From NCBI RefSeq assembly GCF_003721245.1, contig NZ_RIZG01000009.1:59920-95562 (forward strand): 35,643 nucleotides of DNA, read 5' to 3'. Of the stretch, positions 16,054 to 24,263 are shown in pieces. Each line of letters opens with the position of its first letter. Position 1 is the first letter of the stretch. Source of the stretch: Marinomonas hwangdonensis (GTDB lineage: Bacteria > Pseudomonadota > Gammaproteobacteria > Pseudomonadales > Marinomonadaceae). Under the pieces are notes generated by a model. That model was not told the DNA's origin and made no database searches. It saw only the letters and a program-made list of their open reading frames with translations. The position numbers were made by a program, and so were the translations under genes.

Positions 16054-17412
16054 CTAGGCTCTGAATGTCTGCTTATCCAATTGGAATTTTTTCATTTTTC
16101 GGTAGAGCGTCTTGCGTGACATTTTTAGTTGTTCAGCCGCGTTACCTATATGGCCAGCGGCGGTCATGAGAGAATCTTCTATAAGTTTACGTTCGTAGTC
16201 TTCCAGTTTTTGATCGAATTTATCCAAGGGGAGTTCGTCAATGTCTGTGGATTGATGATTCAATGAAAATCCATCTCCTTCAATCCCCAGCACGAAGCGG
16301 TCGGCTATGTTTCTTAATTCCCTGACATTACCCGGCCATTCGTAGTGTAAGAGCTTTTCTTGATGATGGGCGCGTATCGCTGGGCAGCCTCTTTGAAAGC
16401 GTTCAGCGGCCAATTGGCAATAATGCTCAAACAGCATCAAGATATCGTCTCCTCGCTCTCTCAAAGGAGGGAGTTTTAGGCTGGCGACGTTTAAGCGATA
16501 GTATAAATCGAGGCGAAATAGGCCTTTTTCACTGGTGGTCTGTAAATCGTCTTTGCTTGCTGCAATCACACGAATGTTGACTGGAATCGATTGGGTGCTG
16601 CCCAAGCGTTCCAAACTGCGTTCCTGTAGTACTCGTAATAGGCGAATCTGTGCGGTCAGTGGCATGGTTTCAATTTCATCTAGAAACAGAGTACCTCCCG
16701 AAGCCGCCTCAATTTTGCCCATTTGGCGCTGTTTTGCTCCAGTAAAAGCCCCCGCTTCGTAACCAAACAACTCACTCTCAATAAGGTTTTCTGGCATGGC
16801 ACCACAATTGATGGCAATAAAGGGGTGGTTTCGACGTCGACTGGCGTCGTGCAGGGCGCGAGCAACAACGTCTTTGCCACTGCCAGTTTCACCATAGATT
16901 AGGGTGTCTACATCGGCATTGGCCAGCACTAGGATTTGTTCGTGTAGCTGTTTTATTACGGGAGATTCACCAACCACCAAGCGTTCAATGATGGCTTTAT
17001 CGTCCTTAGATAAACTTTGTTCTCGACGTGCAAGTACGGATTTTCGTTGACGTTGCGCCTGCTTTAAGCGCTCGATCAGTACTGAGGGTGAGACGGGCTT
17101 TTCAAGAAAGTCGATGGCACCTTCTCGCATGGCTTGTGTTGCCATAGGGATGTCGCCATGGCCACTCATTAATACGACAGGGAGTTCTGCATCAAAATTT
17201 TGCAAACGAGCGAGCAGTTGCATGCCGTCTAGTATTGGCATGCAAACATCACTTAACACCACACAATTGGGCATTTTCTGTAAAAAAGTGAGAAGCGCTG
17301 TCGCGTCATTAAAGCATTGAGTGTCAAAGCCTTCTAGGGTCAGCATTTCAGCAAAACTGTCGAGGACAGAAACATCGTCGTCAACAATACAAATCATCGG
17401 TAACTGGGGCAT
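16054..17412 (-). CDS. Sigma-54-dependent response regulator, PgtA/DctD-like (NtrC family)
   Basis: 452-aa transcription activator. The receiver domain (1-120) has the acidic pair DDD (11-13), phospho-acceptor Asp55 (LSDVCMP) and Lys105. The AAA+ domain (~145-375) has Walker A GETGSGKD (174-181), the sigma-54-contacting loop GAFTGA (221-226), Walker B FLDEIE and the arginine-finger region FRLDLYYRLNV. A Fis-type helix-turn-helix lies at ~410-450 (GHIGNAAEQLKMSRKTLYRKMKKF). DctD and PgtA (phosphoglycerate transport) are the nearest known types. It lies 103 bp after the kinase gene and just upstream of phnD, whose promoter is sigma-54 type, so PhnDCEE is the most likely target. Confidence 0.92.
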   Translation of the reverse strand: MPQLPMICIVDDDVSVLDSFAEMLTLEGFDTQCFNDATALLTFLQKMPNCVVLSDVCMPILDGMQLLARLQNFDAELPVVLMSGHGDIPMATQAMREGAIDFLEKPVSPSVLIERLKQAQRQRKSVLARREQSLSKDDKAIIERLVVGESPVIKQLHEQILVLANADVDTLIYGETGSGKDVVARALHDASRRRNHPFIAINCGAMPENLIESELFGYEAGAFTGAKQRQMGKIEAASGGTLFLDEIETMPLTAQIRLLRVLQERSLERLGSTQSIPVNIRVIAASKDDLQTTSEKGLFRLDLYYRLNVASLKLPPLRERGDDILMLFEHYCQLAAERFQRGCPAIRAHHQEKLLHYEWPGNVRELRNIADRFVLGIEGDGFSLNHQSTDIDELPLDKFDQKLEDYERKLIEDSLMTAAGHIGNAAEQLKMSRKTLYRKMKKFQLDKQTFRA

Positions 17413-17515
17413 GGGCGTATTCTTATAGTTTTTAATAACGCGTTAATAAAAAGAGTTTTATTCTAGTGCGAGGTGTCGGATTTATCCCGCCATCTTGCCA
17501 AATATTACTGTCAAA

Positions 17516-19417
17516 TTAAACCCTTGCGGTGTTCGGTTTCGTGGGAATCATAATCTGAAAACATGCGCCTTGATTGGTTTCTTTTAAGGCAATACTGCCT
17601 TCAAAGTCCTGTAAAATGTTGTAGCTTATGGACAACCCAAGCCCGAGCCCTTTGCTAGGGGACTTGGTGGTAAAATAAGGGTCAAAGATGTGTTCTTTGC
17701 AATCGGGTTCTATACCCGGCCCATTATCTTCAACTAGAATCTCAACCCATTGGGCGCTTGGACAAACACGCCAAGCAATGCGCACAAAAGGGTCGCTCAC
17801 CTGTTGTACCGCATCTAAGGCGTTCATAATGAGATTGACCATTACCTGCTCAAGACGGATGGGTTCAGCAATCACTAAAATATCGTCACTGCCTATGAGC
17901 TCAGGATGACAATGATTGGACTTGGATTTCAGTAATTCAACAGCTGCCTCGATCACTGGGGAGAGTAATATAGCATAGGGTTTTTGGTCGGTTTTACGTG
18001 CAAAGCCGCGTAAATGATGGGTAATGTTGGCGGTTTTTTCTAACTGAAGCGTTAGGCGTTCAATGCCAGATTTCGCTTGCTCTGTCAGTTCTTTTTCCAA
18101 ACATAAGCCCACACTGTGGAGTTGGTTACGCATAACCGCAAGTGGTTGATTGATTTCATGGGTGATCGCCACACTTAATTGCCCTAATGCGGCTAATTTA
18201 CCGGCTTGAATGAGGTCTTGTTGGGCCAGTCTTAAACGCTTTTCTGTTGCTAAACGCTCTTCAGTTTCCACCGCCAATTGGCGATGCATCTGTGTCGTTT
18301 CAATGGCGGCTTGTTGAAAGATTTTTAAATCCCTGGCCATTTCGGATATTTCATCGCGGCCCTCTTGAATGACATTAATATCTAATGCGCCACTCGCGAT
18401 AGCGTGCATATTGGATTGTAGCCTGACCAAACGCCCCAAGATGTTACGCCTTACGTAAAACCAAGACACGCTCGCCGCGAGCAGCAAGCTGATAATCGAC
18501 AGCATGAAGGTCGCATCCCTGGCTTTGGATACGGACAAGCCCGCTTCTGCAATTTCATTATCAACACGCTGATTCACTCTTTCCGTATACTGAGAAATCT
18601 GTACGGCCAATTGTTGTATGTGGCGTTGACTATTGCTAACCAAAAACTCTTCTTGATAGCGCAGATCCAGCTCACGGTTTTTTTCTTTAAAGAGTGGACC
18701 TTCACGTGATACGAGTAAAAATAACGAATCAATGGGGGCCTTTTCAAAGTCTTCTTTTAGGCGTTCGTCATTGAGTTCTAAGCGCTGTATTTCGTCGACT
18801 AAAGTTTCTAAACGTAAAAAGGTGTAATCCAATTCCTTAAAAGTACTGTCCGTATGCACCTTTTCAGCGAGAGCAAACAAATAGCTTAATTTTAAGCGTG
18901 TGGCGAATAGGGCCTCTGAGTACTCTGATAATGGCCGTTGATCTAGAACCTGGTTGACCTCAATATACAGCGGGTACAAACGCAACCGTTGTTGATCTGA
19001 TGATTTGGCATAACCCTGTCGTTCTTCAACGGTTTCATAAATCAGACCAATGCTATAGCGAATCTGATCACGGATTTCGATAAAGTAACGGTTATAGTCC
19101 GGGAGATGGATAACCCAGGTTTGCATTTCAGCTAAGACACGATCTAACTGCTCTCGCGTACGCTGGCGAACATAATTTGAGTCAGCACTGATCAGGCGAG
19201 GTACTTGAGCGGTTAGTTGTTGGCTGAGCTCGTTCAAACGTGCCGAAGCGTAAAGTACTTCAATACTGTCGGCTCGGATCTGCTCCAGACGTTGTTGCAA
19301 AAGCCCGTTACTGTGAGAGGCAAATCCCGCCGCCAGTAAGGTCATCAAAGCCACGGTCGCAAAGGCGAGCATTAAGCGCGTACTGACACTCTTTGGTATC
19401 CAATGTTTGAGCTTCAT
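17516..19417 (-). CDS. Membrane sensor histidine kinase, PgtB/DctB-like with all-helical periplasmic domain
   Basis: 633 aa. TM1 is ~14-33, a long mostly helical periplasmic region spans ~34-302, and TM2 is ~303-322 (FMLSIISLLLAASVSWFYV). HAMP (323-375) and a coiled coil lead to HisKA with AITHEINQPLAVMRNQL (His420). The ATPase has an N-box NLIMNALDAV (~528-537), G1 DNGPGIE (564-570) and G2 GLGLGLSI. The AxxHEINQPLA motif places it with DctB/PgtB kinases. The periplasmic part lacks the PAS-like pattern of DctB; it looks like the helical bundle of TorS or PgtB, sensors that work with a periplasmic binding protein. It is the upstream partner of the regulator. Its ligand is unknown. Confidence 0.9.
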   Translation of the reverse strand: MKLKHWIPKSVSTRLMLAFATVALMTLLAAGFASHSNGLLQQRLEQIRADSIEVLYASARLNELSQQLTAQVPRLISADSNYVRQRTREQLDRVLAEMQTWVIHLPDYNRYFIEIRDQIRYSIGLIYETVEERQGYAKSSDQQRLRLYPLYIEVNQVLDQRPLSEYSEALFATRLKLSYLFALAEKVHTDSTFKELDYTFLRLETLVDEIQRLELNDERLKEDFEKAPIDSLFLLVSREGPLFKEKNRELDLRYQEEFLVSNSQRHIQQLAVQISQYTERVNQRVDNEIAEAGLSVSKARDATFMLSIISLLLAASVSWFYVRRNILGRLVRLQSNMHAIASGALDINVIQEGRDEISEMARDLKIFQQAAIETTQMHRQLAVETEERLATEKRLRLAQQDLIQAGKLAALGQLSVAITHEINQPLAVMRNQLHSVGLCLEKELTEQAKSGIERLTLQLEKTANITHHLRGFARKTDQKPYAILLSPVIEAAVELLKSKSNHCHPELIGSDDILVIAEPIRLEQVMVNLIMNALDAVQQVSDPFVRIAWRVCPSAQWVEILVEDNGPGIEPDCKEHIFDPYFTTKSPSKGLGLGLSISYNILQDFEGSIALKETNQGACFQIMIPTKPNTARV

Positions 19418-19509
19418 TAGTGTCTCTTGGGGTCATGTTGTTTTTGTGCACGAGTATGGACACCTGGGCTTTGCGATTCAATAGGTAAGTGGCCTGTTTG
19501 TTTTGGCTA

Positions 19510-19523
19510 TTTTGATATCAAAA
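19510..19523. promoter_or_regulatory. 14-bp palindrome in the divergent kinase/permease intergenic region
   Basis: TTTTGATATCAAAA is a perfect palindrome between the start of the kinase (19417, minus) and the SLC13 permease (19678, plus). It is a possible operator; AT-rich sequence makes chance occurrence plausible. The 260-bp gap otherwise holds only promoter-like AT-rich DNA. Confidence 0.3.
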
Positions 19524-19588
19524 CGGTTAATAACTGACAGTGAGTTAGGGCGGTACACGACAGCGCTTTTATTGGGATATATTCCATA

Positions 19589-19616
19589 TTGATCTAATTT
19601 ATAAGCTTAATATTCT
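19589..19616 (+). promoter_or_regulatory. Candidate sigma-70 promoter of the SLC13 permease
   Basis: TTGATC (19589-19594) and TATTCT (19611-19616) are separated by 16 bp and lie ~62 bp before the start codon. Matches are partial. Confidence 0.35.
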
Positions 19617-19677
19617 TTTGTGTTATTTATGGGGGTGCGTAGAATCCTTTTTTTTGTAGCATAAAAGGCGTTTTGTA

Positions 19678-21459
19678 ATGGAATGGCAAGGCTGGTTTTG
19701 TTTGGCGCTGACGATGACGGCGTTGGTAGTGCTGTCGCTAACGAGAATTAGCCCACATGTTGTGATGATGGGCGTGATGACGATTCTTAGTGCGCTGGGC
19801 ATTTTATCTGCTACAGAAGCCTTGGCCGGGTTTTCCAATTCGGGCTTAATCACGGTGGCCGCGATGTTCGTGGTGGCGGCTGGGGTATATGGCTCTGGCG
19901 GTGTGGATTTGTTGGTCAACAAGGTGTTAGGTCAACCAACATCTGTGCGTTCAGCCTTGTGTCGCATTTTTCCTCCTGTTGTTTTGTTGAGTGGCTTTTT
20001 GAATAATACCCCAGTGGTAGCCACCATGATTCCAGCGATTCATGCTTGGGCTCGTAAAATAAAGATCCCACCTTCTAAGTTAATGATCCCTTTAAGTTAC
20101 ACAGCGATTTTAGGGGGAACCTTGACCCTGGTCGGTACCAGCACCAACTTGGTGATCAATGGACAATATCAGGCGTTGACAGGGGAAGCGGGTTTTTCTT
20201 TGTTTTCCATTACGGCCGTGGGTATTCCCGTGGCCTTAGCGGGTATGGCATTTATTTGGCTATTTTTACCGCGCTGGTTGCCTGATCGCAGCGAAAAGCA
20301 AGCATTTGGTAACCTTCGAGAGTTCACCCTTGAAGTCACTGTGGACCCAAGTGGGCCCTTGGTGGGTAAAACGGTACAAGGTGCCAACTTACGTCAATTA
20401 GAACGTGTTTATCTCGTTGAGGTCGAACGGCAAGGCACTATTTTGACCGCGGTGTCTTCTGAAGAGGTGTTGCATGGTGGTGATCGTTTGGTGTTTGCTG
20501 GCGATACCCAAGCTATTTCAGATTTACTGCGCATCCACGGCATTGTGGCTTCTTCCGAAGAGGGCGAAATAAGTAGCCTAAATAAGGATAGAGCAGAGCG
20601 CTGTTTAGTCGAAGCTGTGGTGTCGCCCCATTGCGCTGCTTTAGGGAAAAATATTCGTGATGCAAAGTTTCGCGACCGTTACGGCGCTGTGGTGTTGGCG
20701 GTGGCACGCAACGGGGAACGTGTAAAAGGGAATTTGGGCAATATTTATTTGGAAGCCGGCGATACGCTGTTATTAGAAGCAAGACCCGCTTTTGTGACGC
20801 GCCAGCGCTATAACAAAGACTTCTTATTGATCAACGATTTGGACACAGAAACACCAAGACATGAGCGTGCTTGGTTATCATGGGGCATTCTTATTGGCGT
20901 GGTGGTCGCGGCCGGTTTCGGCGTGATTAGTATGTTAAATGCCGCATTGATTGGCGCGGGTTTGATGATTGTTACTGGGTGCTGCACGATTAGTCAGGCT
21001 GAAAAGAGCCTCGATTTAACCGTGCTTATCACGATTGCAGCGTCCTTTTCGTTGGGTGCTGCGCTACAAAAAACAGGCGTTGCAGAATGGCTGGCTTACT
21101 ACATTATTGATCTGAGTGCGGGCACGCCTTGGCTTATGTTGATTATGACCTATGTGGTTGTGTCTTTGTTAACGGAGACCATTACGAACAATGCGGCTGC
21201 CGTGTTGATGTTACCCATTGTGCTGGAGGTGACGGAAAAGGCCAGCTTAAATAACGAGCCTTTTATTTTTGCCATCATGATGGCCGCTTCGGCAAGCTTT
21301 GCCACCCCACTTGGCTACCAGACTAATCTAATGGTATACGGACCGGGTGGGTATCGGTTCAGTGATTTTCTAAAAGTAGGGATACCGATGAATATTTTCA
21401 TTGGTGCTGTTACCTTGCTTGTGCTTATTTTGGGTTGGCCGCTGGTAAACGCTGAATAA
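19678..21459 (+). CDS. SLC13/DASS-family permease with two RCK_C (TrkA-C) domains
   Basis: 593-aa inner-membrane transporter. Several N-terminal membrane segments (to ~200) include the first substrate/Na+ loop FLNNTPVVATMIP (~107-119) and GTSTNLVING (~153-162). Two cytoplasmic RCK_C domains follow (~213-285, ~305-375), then a second membrane half with SLLTETITNNAAAVLMLP (~496-513) and TPLGYQTNLMVYGPGGY (~543-559). The inverted-repeat halves and paired NNT/NNA loops fit SLC13-like carriers, whose RCK-containing members move sulfate, carboxylates or unknown anions. The substrate cannot be read here. AAAGG precedes the ATG. It is divergent from the PgtB-like kinase, so a regulatory link is possible but unproven. 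Confidence 0.85.
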   Translation: MEWQGWFCLALTMTALVVLSLTRISPHVVMMGVMTILSALGILSATEALAGFSNSGLITVAAMFVVAAGVYGSGGVDLLVNKVLGQPTSVRSALCRIFPPVVLLSGFLNNTPVVATMIPAIHAWARKIKIPPSKLMIPLSYTAILGGTLTLVGTSTNLVINGQYQALTGEAGFSLFSITAVGIPVALAGMAFIWLFLPRWLPDRSEKQAFGNLREFTLEVTVDPSGPLVGKTVQGANLRQLERVYLVEVERQGTILTAVSSEEVLHGGDRLVFAGDTQAISDLLRIHGIVASSEEGEISSLNKDRAERCLVEAVVSPHCAALGKNIRDAKFRDRYGAVVLAVARNGERVKGNLGNIYLEAGDTLLLEARPAFVTRQRYNKDFLLINDLDTETPRHERAWLSWGILIGVVVAAGFGVISMLNAALIGAGLMIVTGCCTISQAEKSLDLTVLITIAASFSLGAALQKTGVAEWLAYYIIDLSAGTPWLMLIMTYVVVSLLTETITNNAAAVLMLPIVLEVTEKASLNNEPFIFAIMMAASASFATPLGYQTNLMVYGPGGYRFSDFLKVGIPMNIFIGAVTLLVLILGWPLVNAE

Positions 21460-21515
21460 GGCGGCCAAGTAGGCCCCAAGGTTTTCATTCGATTGTTTAG
21501 GGAGAATTTGATATA

Positions 21516-21557
21516 AAAATACCGTCACTGCGTGTGCATTCACGGTATATTTATTTT
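21516..21557 (+). terminator. Possible terminator after the SLC13 permease
   Basis: ATACCGT (21519-21525) pairs with ACGGTAT (21542-21548) across a 16-nt loop, with ATTTATTTTT after it. The stem is short, so the call is weak; the hairpin lies within the leader of the next gene. Confidence 0.4.
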
Positions 21558-21570
21558 TAGGAAGGATTCT

Positions 21571-22650
21571 ATGAGCATTGTTATCAATATCATTGTGACG
21601 TTAGCGCTTTTGTACTGGCCTATGGTGGTCATGATGTCGCCCATGATGTTTGCTGCTCCCGGTGCGACTGACGATAAAGGCATGGTATTGACGGCTGTCT
21701 TTTTTATATTTTATCCGGTGACCATGTTTCTTTTTCTGGGGATTTTTGGGGGGAAATACTTCGGCCTGAATAGTTTTGCGCTTGCGCTGGTCAGTACATT
21801 TATTGTTCTTTTTGTGCTGTCTTTTTTTGGTTATACCGGGATGATTTCAAACGTCATAAAAGGTATCCCTAACAGTGGCTATGGTGTTGTCGGAAACACG
21901 GTTTATTACAATGCTGATCCGATTATTGGTGCAGATGTTGAAAGTTTTAACACTTACAAAAGTGAAGACTATCAGAACGACTACAGTGTGGGTCAATACG
22001 CTGTGGATAATCAGTCTCTGTATTTTCGCGGGCAATCGCTGTCAGGTGTCCGCATTGAAAATCTAGTGGGTAAGTTCATTGCTTATGAGTTTTATTGGTT
22101 AAATGATACACAAGTAATAAAGAATGGTGAAATCATAGAGGGGTTGGATCCTCAGACCTTTGGTGATTTCGAGGGTTTTTCGTATTGGACTTATTCGAAA
22201 GTCGGTGAACAATATCGTCTTTTTTATGACAATGTTTTGGTTAAACTGGCGGATTTTTCTTCTTTTGTGCCACTCACCGACATGTTGGCAAAAGATAACC
22301 GTCGGGTTTTTTATGAGGGTAAGCCCATCGCTCTAGAGGCCGATGTTGAAAGTTTTGACACTTTTTCCATTTATGGCTTTGCGAGAGATAAAGATCGACT
22401 TTATTATTTTGGTGGTGAGAGCCCTGTTGTCGTAAGTGGCGCCGACCCAGATTCTTTTGATGAATTGGGCTGGCGTTATTACAAAGATAAAAACGCGATT
22501 TACTATGTACAGGAAGAAGAGGGCGCATCGATTCTTGAGAGTGTGGATCATGGTAGCTTTCAAGTATTAGGTTATGTCGAAGGTCATGATTATGACGCGA
22601 AAGACACCAATGGCTATTATGTCCGTGGTGAGAAAGTGAGTGAACAGTAG
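21571..22650 (+). CDS. Membrane-anchored DKNYY-repeat protein
   Basis: Unknown function. The start at 21571 is set by AGGAAGGA 5 nt upstream; an upstream in-frame TTG-type extension lacks a ribosome site. The 359-aa product has three hydrophobic segments in the first ~100 residues (IVINIIVTLALLYWPMVVMM, GMVLTAVFFIFYPVTMFLFLGIF, FALALVSTFIVLFVLSFFGY). After them comes a large soluble domain of Tyr-rich repeats of the type (A/V)xDxxxLYFxG...IxGADPxSFxxL, for example AKDNRRVFYEG, ARDKDRLYYFGG and YKDKNAIYYV, with VESFNTY and VESFDTF. This is the DKNYY family (from memory, Pfam PF13644), whose role is unestablished. It probably sits in the inner membrane with repeats on one face. Confidence 0.8.
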   Translation: MSIVINIIVTLALLYWPMVVMMSPMMFAAPGATDDKGMVLTAVFFIFYPVTMFLFLGIFGGKYFGLNSFALALVSTFIVLFVLSFFGYTGMISNVIKGIPNSGYGVVGNTVYYNADPIIGADVESFNTYKSEDYQNDYSVGQYAVDNQSLYFRGQSLSGVRIENLVGKFIAYEFYWLNDTQVIKNGEIIEGLDPQTFGDFEGFSYWTYSKVGEQYRLFYDNVLVKLADFSSFVPLTDMLAKDNRRVFYEGKPIALEADVESFDTFSIYGFARDKDRLYYFGGESPVVVSGADPDSFDELGWRYYKDKNAIYYVQEEEGASILESVDHGSFQVLGYVEGHDYDAKDTNGYYVRGEKVSEQ

Positions 22651-22753
22651 GTAGAATGACATAGCAACGCGGTATCAATAGCCTGTGTCTGAATGATCAA
22701 CAGTGGTGTCTGTGGACATATTATCGAGAGAATGCTTAATTGATACGAATCTT

Positions 22754-23323
22754 ATGAATCAACCTTTATTATCGGAACAGCACACGACAGAATCCTTGGC
22801 CAATTTGCTGCTTAGCGTTGCTCAAGGGGATCGTCATGCCTTTTCAGAGCTATATCAAGCGACCCATCGGAAACTTTTTGGCATTGTTTATCGTATCTTA
22901 AAAAATCAAGCCATGTCTGAAGAGGTGCTGCAAGAGATTTACCTTAAAATATGGGAAAAGGCCTCGAGTTTCGATGCGAGTGTTGCGTCCCCTATTACTT
23001 GGATGGCAACGATAGCGCGTAATCGTACCATTGATGAGATACGAAAAAATCAGCTCCCAGACAGTGATGAAGAGGTGGATTTTGATTTGATCGCAGACGA
23101 TTCGATGGCGCCTGATGACTCTTTCACTAGGAGCCAAGATTTATTAAAACTAGAAGCGTGTTTGGATGGGCTGGAGTCGCCTCGTGCTGAAATGATTAAA
23201 GCCGCCTATTTGGATGGTTTCTCCCGTCAAGAGCTTGCTGAGCGTTTCGGTCAGCCGCTAGGTACGATTAAAACTTGGTTGCATCGCAGCATTAAGCAGC
23301 TGCAAGGTTGTATGACTTTATGA
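22754..23323 (+). CDS. ECF-type RNA polymerase sigma factor
   Basis: 189 aa from ATG 22754; an in-frame GTG at 22703 would add 17 residues that do not fit the family. Region 2 spans AFSELYQATHRKLFGIVYRILKNQ..EEVLQEIYLKIWEKASSFD, with ITWMATIARNRTIDEIRK. Region 4 is LESPRAEMIKAAYLDGFSRQELAERFGQPLGTIKTWLHRSIKQL, a helix-turn-helix recognising the -35 element. There is no region 3, as expected. The stop overlaps the start of the RskA-like anti-sigma gene (ATGA), so this is a SigK-RskA-like pair. A motif resembling an ECF promoter lies before the following small exported protein, a likely target. Confidence 0.92.
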   Translation: MNQPLLSEQHTTESLANLLLSVAQGDRHAFSELYQATHRKLFGIVYRILKNQAMSEEVLQEIYLKIWEKASSFDASVASPITWMATIARNRTIDEIRKNQLPDSDEEVDFDLIADDSMAPDDSFTRSQDLLKLEACLDGLESPRAEMIKAAYLDGFSRQELAERFGQPLGTIKTWLHRSIKQLQGCMTL

Positions 23324-24081
23324 AGAACGACGAAGAAATATCCATTCAAATTGTCGCGGCAGAGTATGTGCTCGGTACGTTGGAGAAAGATGAACGCGAT
23401 GCTGTTGAGGCAAAACGTGCGACCGACCCTATGCTGGAAAAGGCGATTCTCAGCTGGCAAGCGCACCTTGCCGGTTTGAATGATTACGTAAAAGAGGCTG
23501 AGCCGAGAGGCGATTTGTTTGATGATATTTTGGCTAAGCTCGATCAATCGTCGGATAAAAAACCGCTGCCTGGCAAGGTGGTAACTCCATCTTCTTCTGG
23601 CGTTGTTGAAATAGAGCGGATGCGAGCCAAACTTAAACGTTGGCGGCTGACGGCTTTTACTACTTCAGCCATTGCAGCGTGTCTTGCGGTCTTTATGGTC
23701 GTTAAACCGCCCGTGGCGCCTGCCGTTCAAGCGAATGCGCCTTTTGTCGCCGTATTTCAGGCGGATGACCAACAACCTGCTTTTATTATGTCGTTGGACA
23801 TTGATACTCGACAGCTGACGGTTCGCTCTGTTACCGCGCAAGGACAGTTAGAGGGAAAAACCTATCAGTTGTGGATTAAGGCGGATGAAATAGGCCCTGC
23901 ACCGCGTTCTCTAGGCTTATTGGCGAATGTGGCATCTCCAATTCAAAAGCAGATAGATTATGATCCAGCGGTCATTCGTCATGCGACGTTTGGTATCAGC
24001 GTTGAACCTGCTGGAGGCTCTCCAACCGGTGTACCTACAGGTCCAGCAATCCATGGCAAACTTTATCCAACCTCTTTGTAG
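23320..24081 (+). CDS. RskA-like transmembrane anti-sigma factor
   Basis: 253 aa from ATG 23320, which overlaps the sigma stop by four bases; a TTG four codons earlier is less likely. The cytoplasmic N terminus VAAEYVLGTLEKDERDAVEAKRATDPMLEKAILSWQAHL is the usual sigma-binding helical domain and lacks a HxxxCxxC zinc motif. One membrane segment lies at ~110-128 (TAFTTSAIAACLAVFMVV). The periplasmic C-terminal RskA domain includes YQLWIKADEIGPAPRSLGLL and FGISVEPAGGSPTGVPTGP. It presumably holds the sigma factor at the membrane until regulated proteolysis or a signal releases it. A terminator follows directly. Confidence 0.9.
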   Translation: MKNDEEISIQIVAAEYVLGTLEKDERDAVEAKRATDPMLEKAILSWQAHLAGLNDYVKEAEPRGDLFDDILAKLDQSSDKKPLPGKVVTPSSSGVVEIERMRAKLKRWRLTAFTTSAIAACLAVFMVVKPPVAPAVQANAPFVAVFQADDQQPAFIMSLDIDTRQLTVRSVTAQGQLEGKTYQLWIKADEIGPAPRSLGLLANVASPIQKQIDYDPAVIRHATFGISVEPAGGSPTGVPTGPAIHGKLYPTSL

Positions 24082-24102
24082 CTTAGATACTGTGATCGCT
24101 CA

Positions 24103-24130
24103 AGCCAACCTAAATGGGTTGGCTTTTTTA
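24103..24130 (+). terminator. Rho-independent terminator of sigma/anti-sigma operon
   Basis: The stem AGCCAACC (24103-24110) / GGTTGGCT (24117-24124) is followed by six T. Confidence 0.9.
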
Positions 24131-24186
24131 TATATTTTGACTTTATATTTAGATCTTAGAAATTTTTTTAAAAATCGCCTAGTTTC

Positions 24187-24212
24187 TGAAACCTTTTCTA
24201 ATTGTCCTCGTA
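24187..24212 (+). promoter_or_regulatory. Candidate ECF-sigma promoter of the small exported protein
   Basis: TGAAACC (24187-24193) and CGTA (24209-24212) have the AAC...CGT pattern of many ECF promoters, with 16 nt between AAAC and CGTA. It lies ~50 bp before the start codon and right after the ECF sigma operon terminator. Confidence 0.5.
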
Positions 24213-24263
24213 GCTATAGAAGAGAAAATGCTATTTCAACGAAACATAATTTAGAGGTCTATT

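Noticed and set aside
19550..19566. Sigma-54-like GG...GC pattern (GGTACACGACAGCGC) upstream of the SLC13 permease
   Set aside because: Spacing between GG and GC is 9 or 11 nt instead of 10 and the flanks do not match.
22274..22678. 134-codon His/Ser-rich minus-strand ORF opposite the DKNYY gene
   Set aside because: Composition is what the reverse complement of Asp/Tyr-rich codons gives; no ribosome site.
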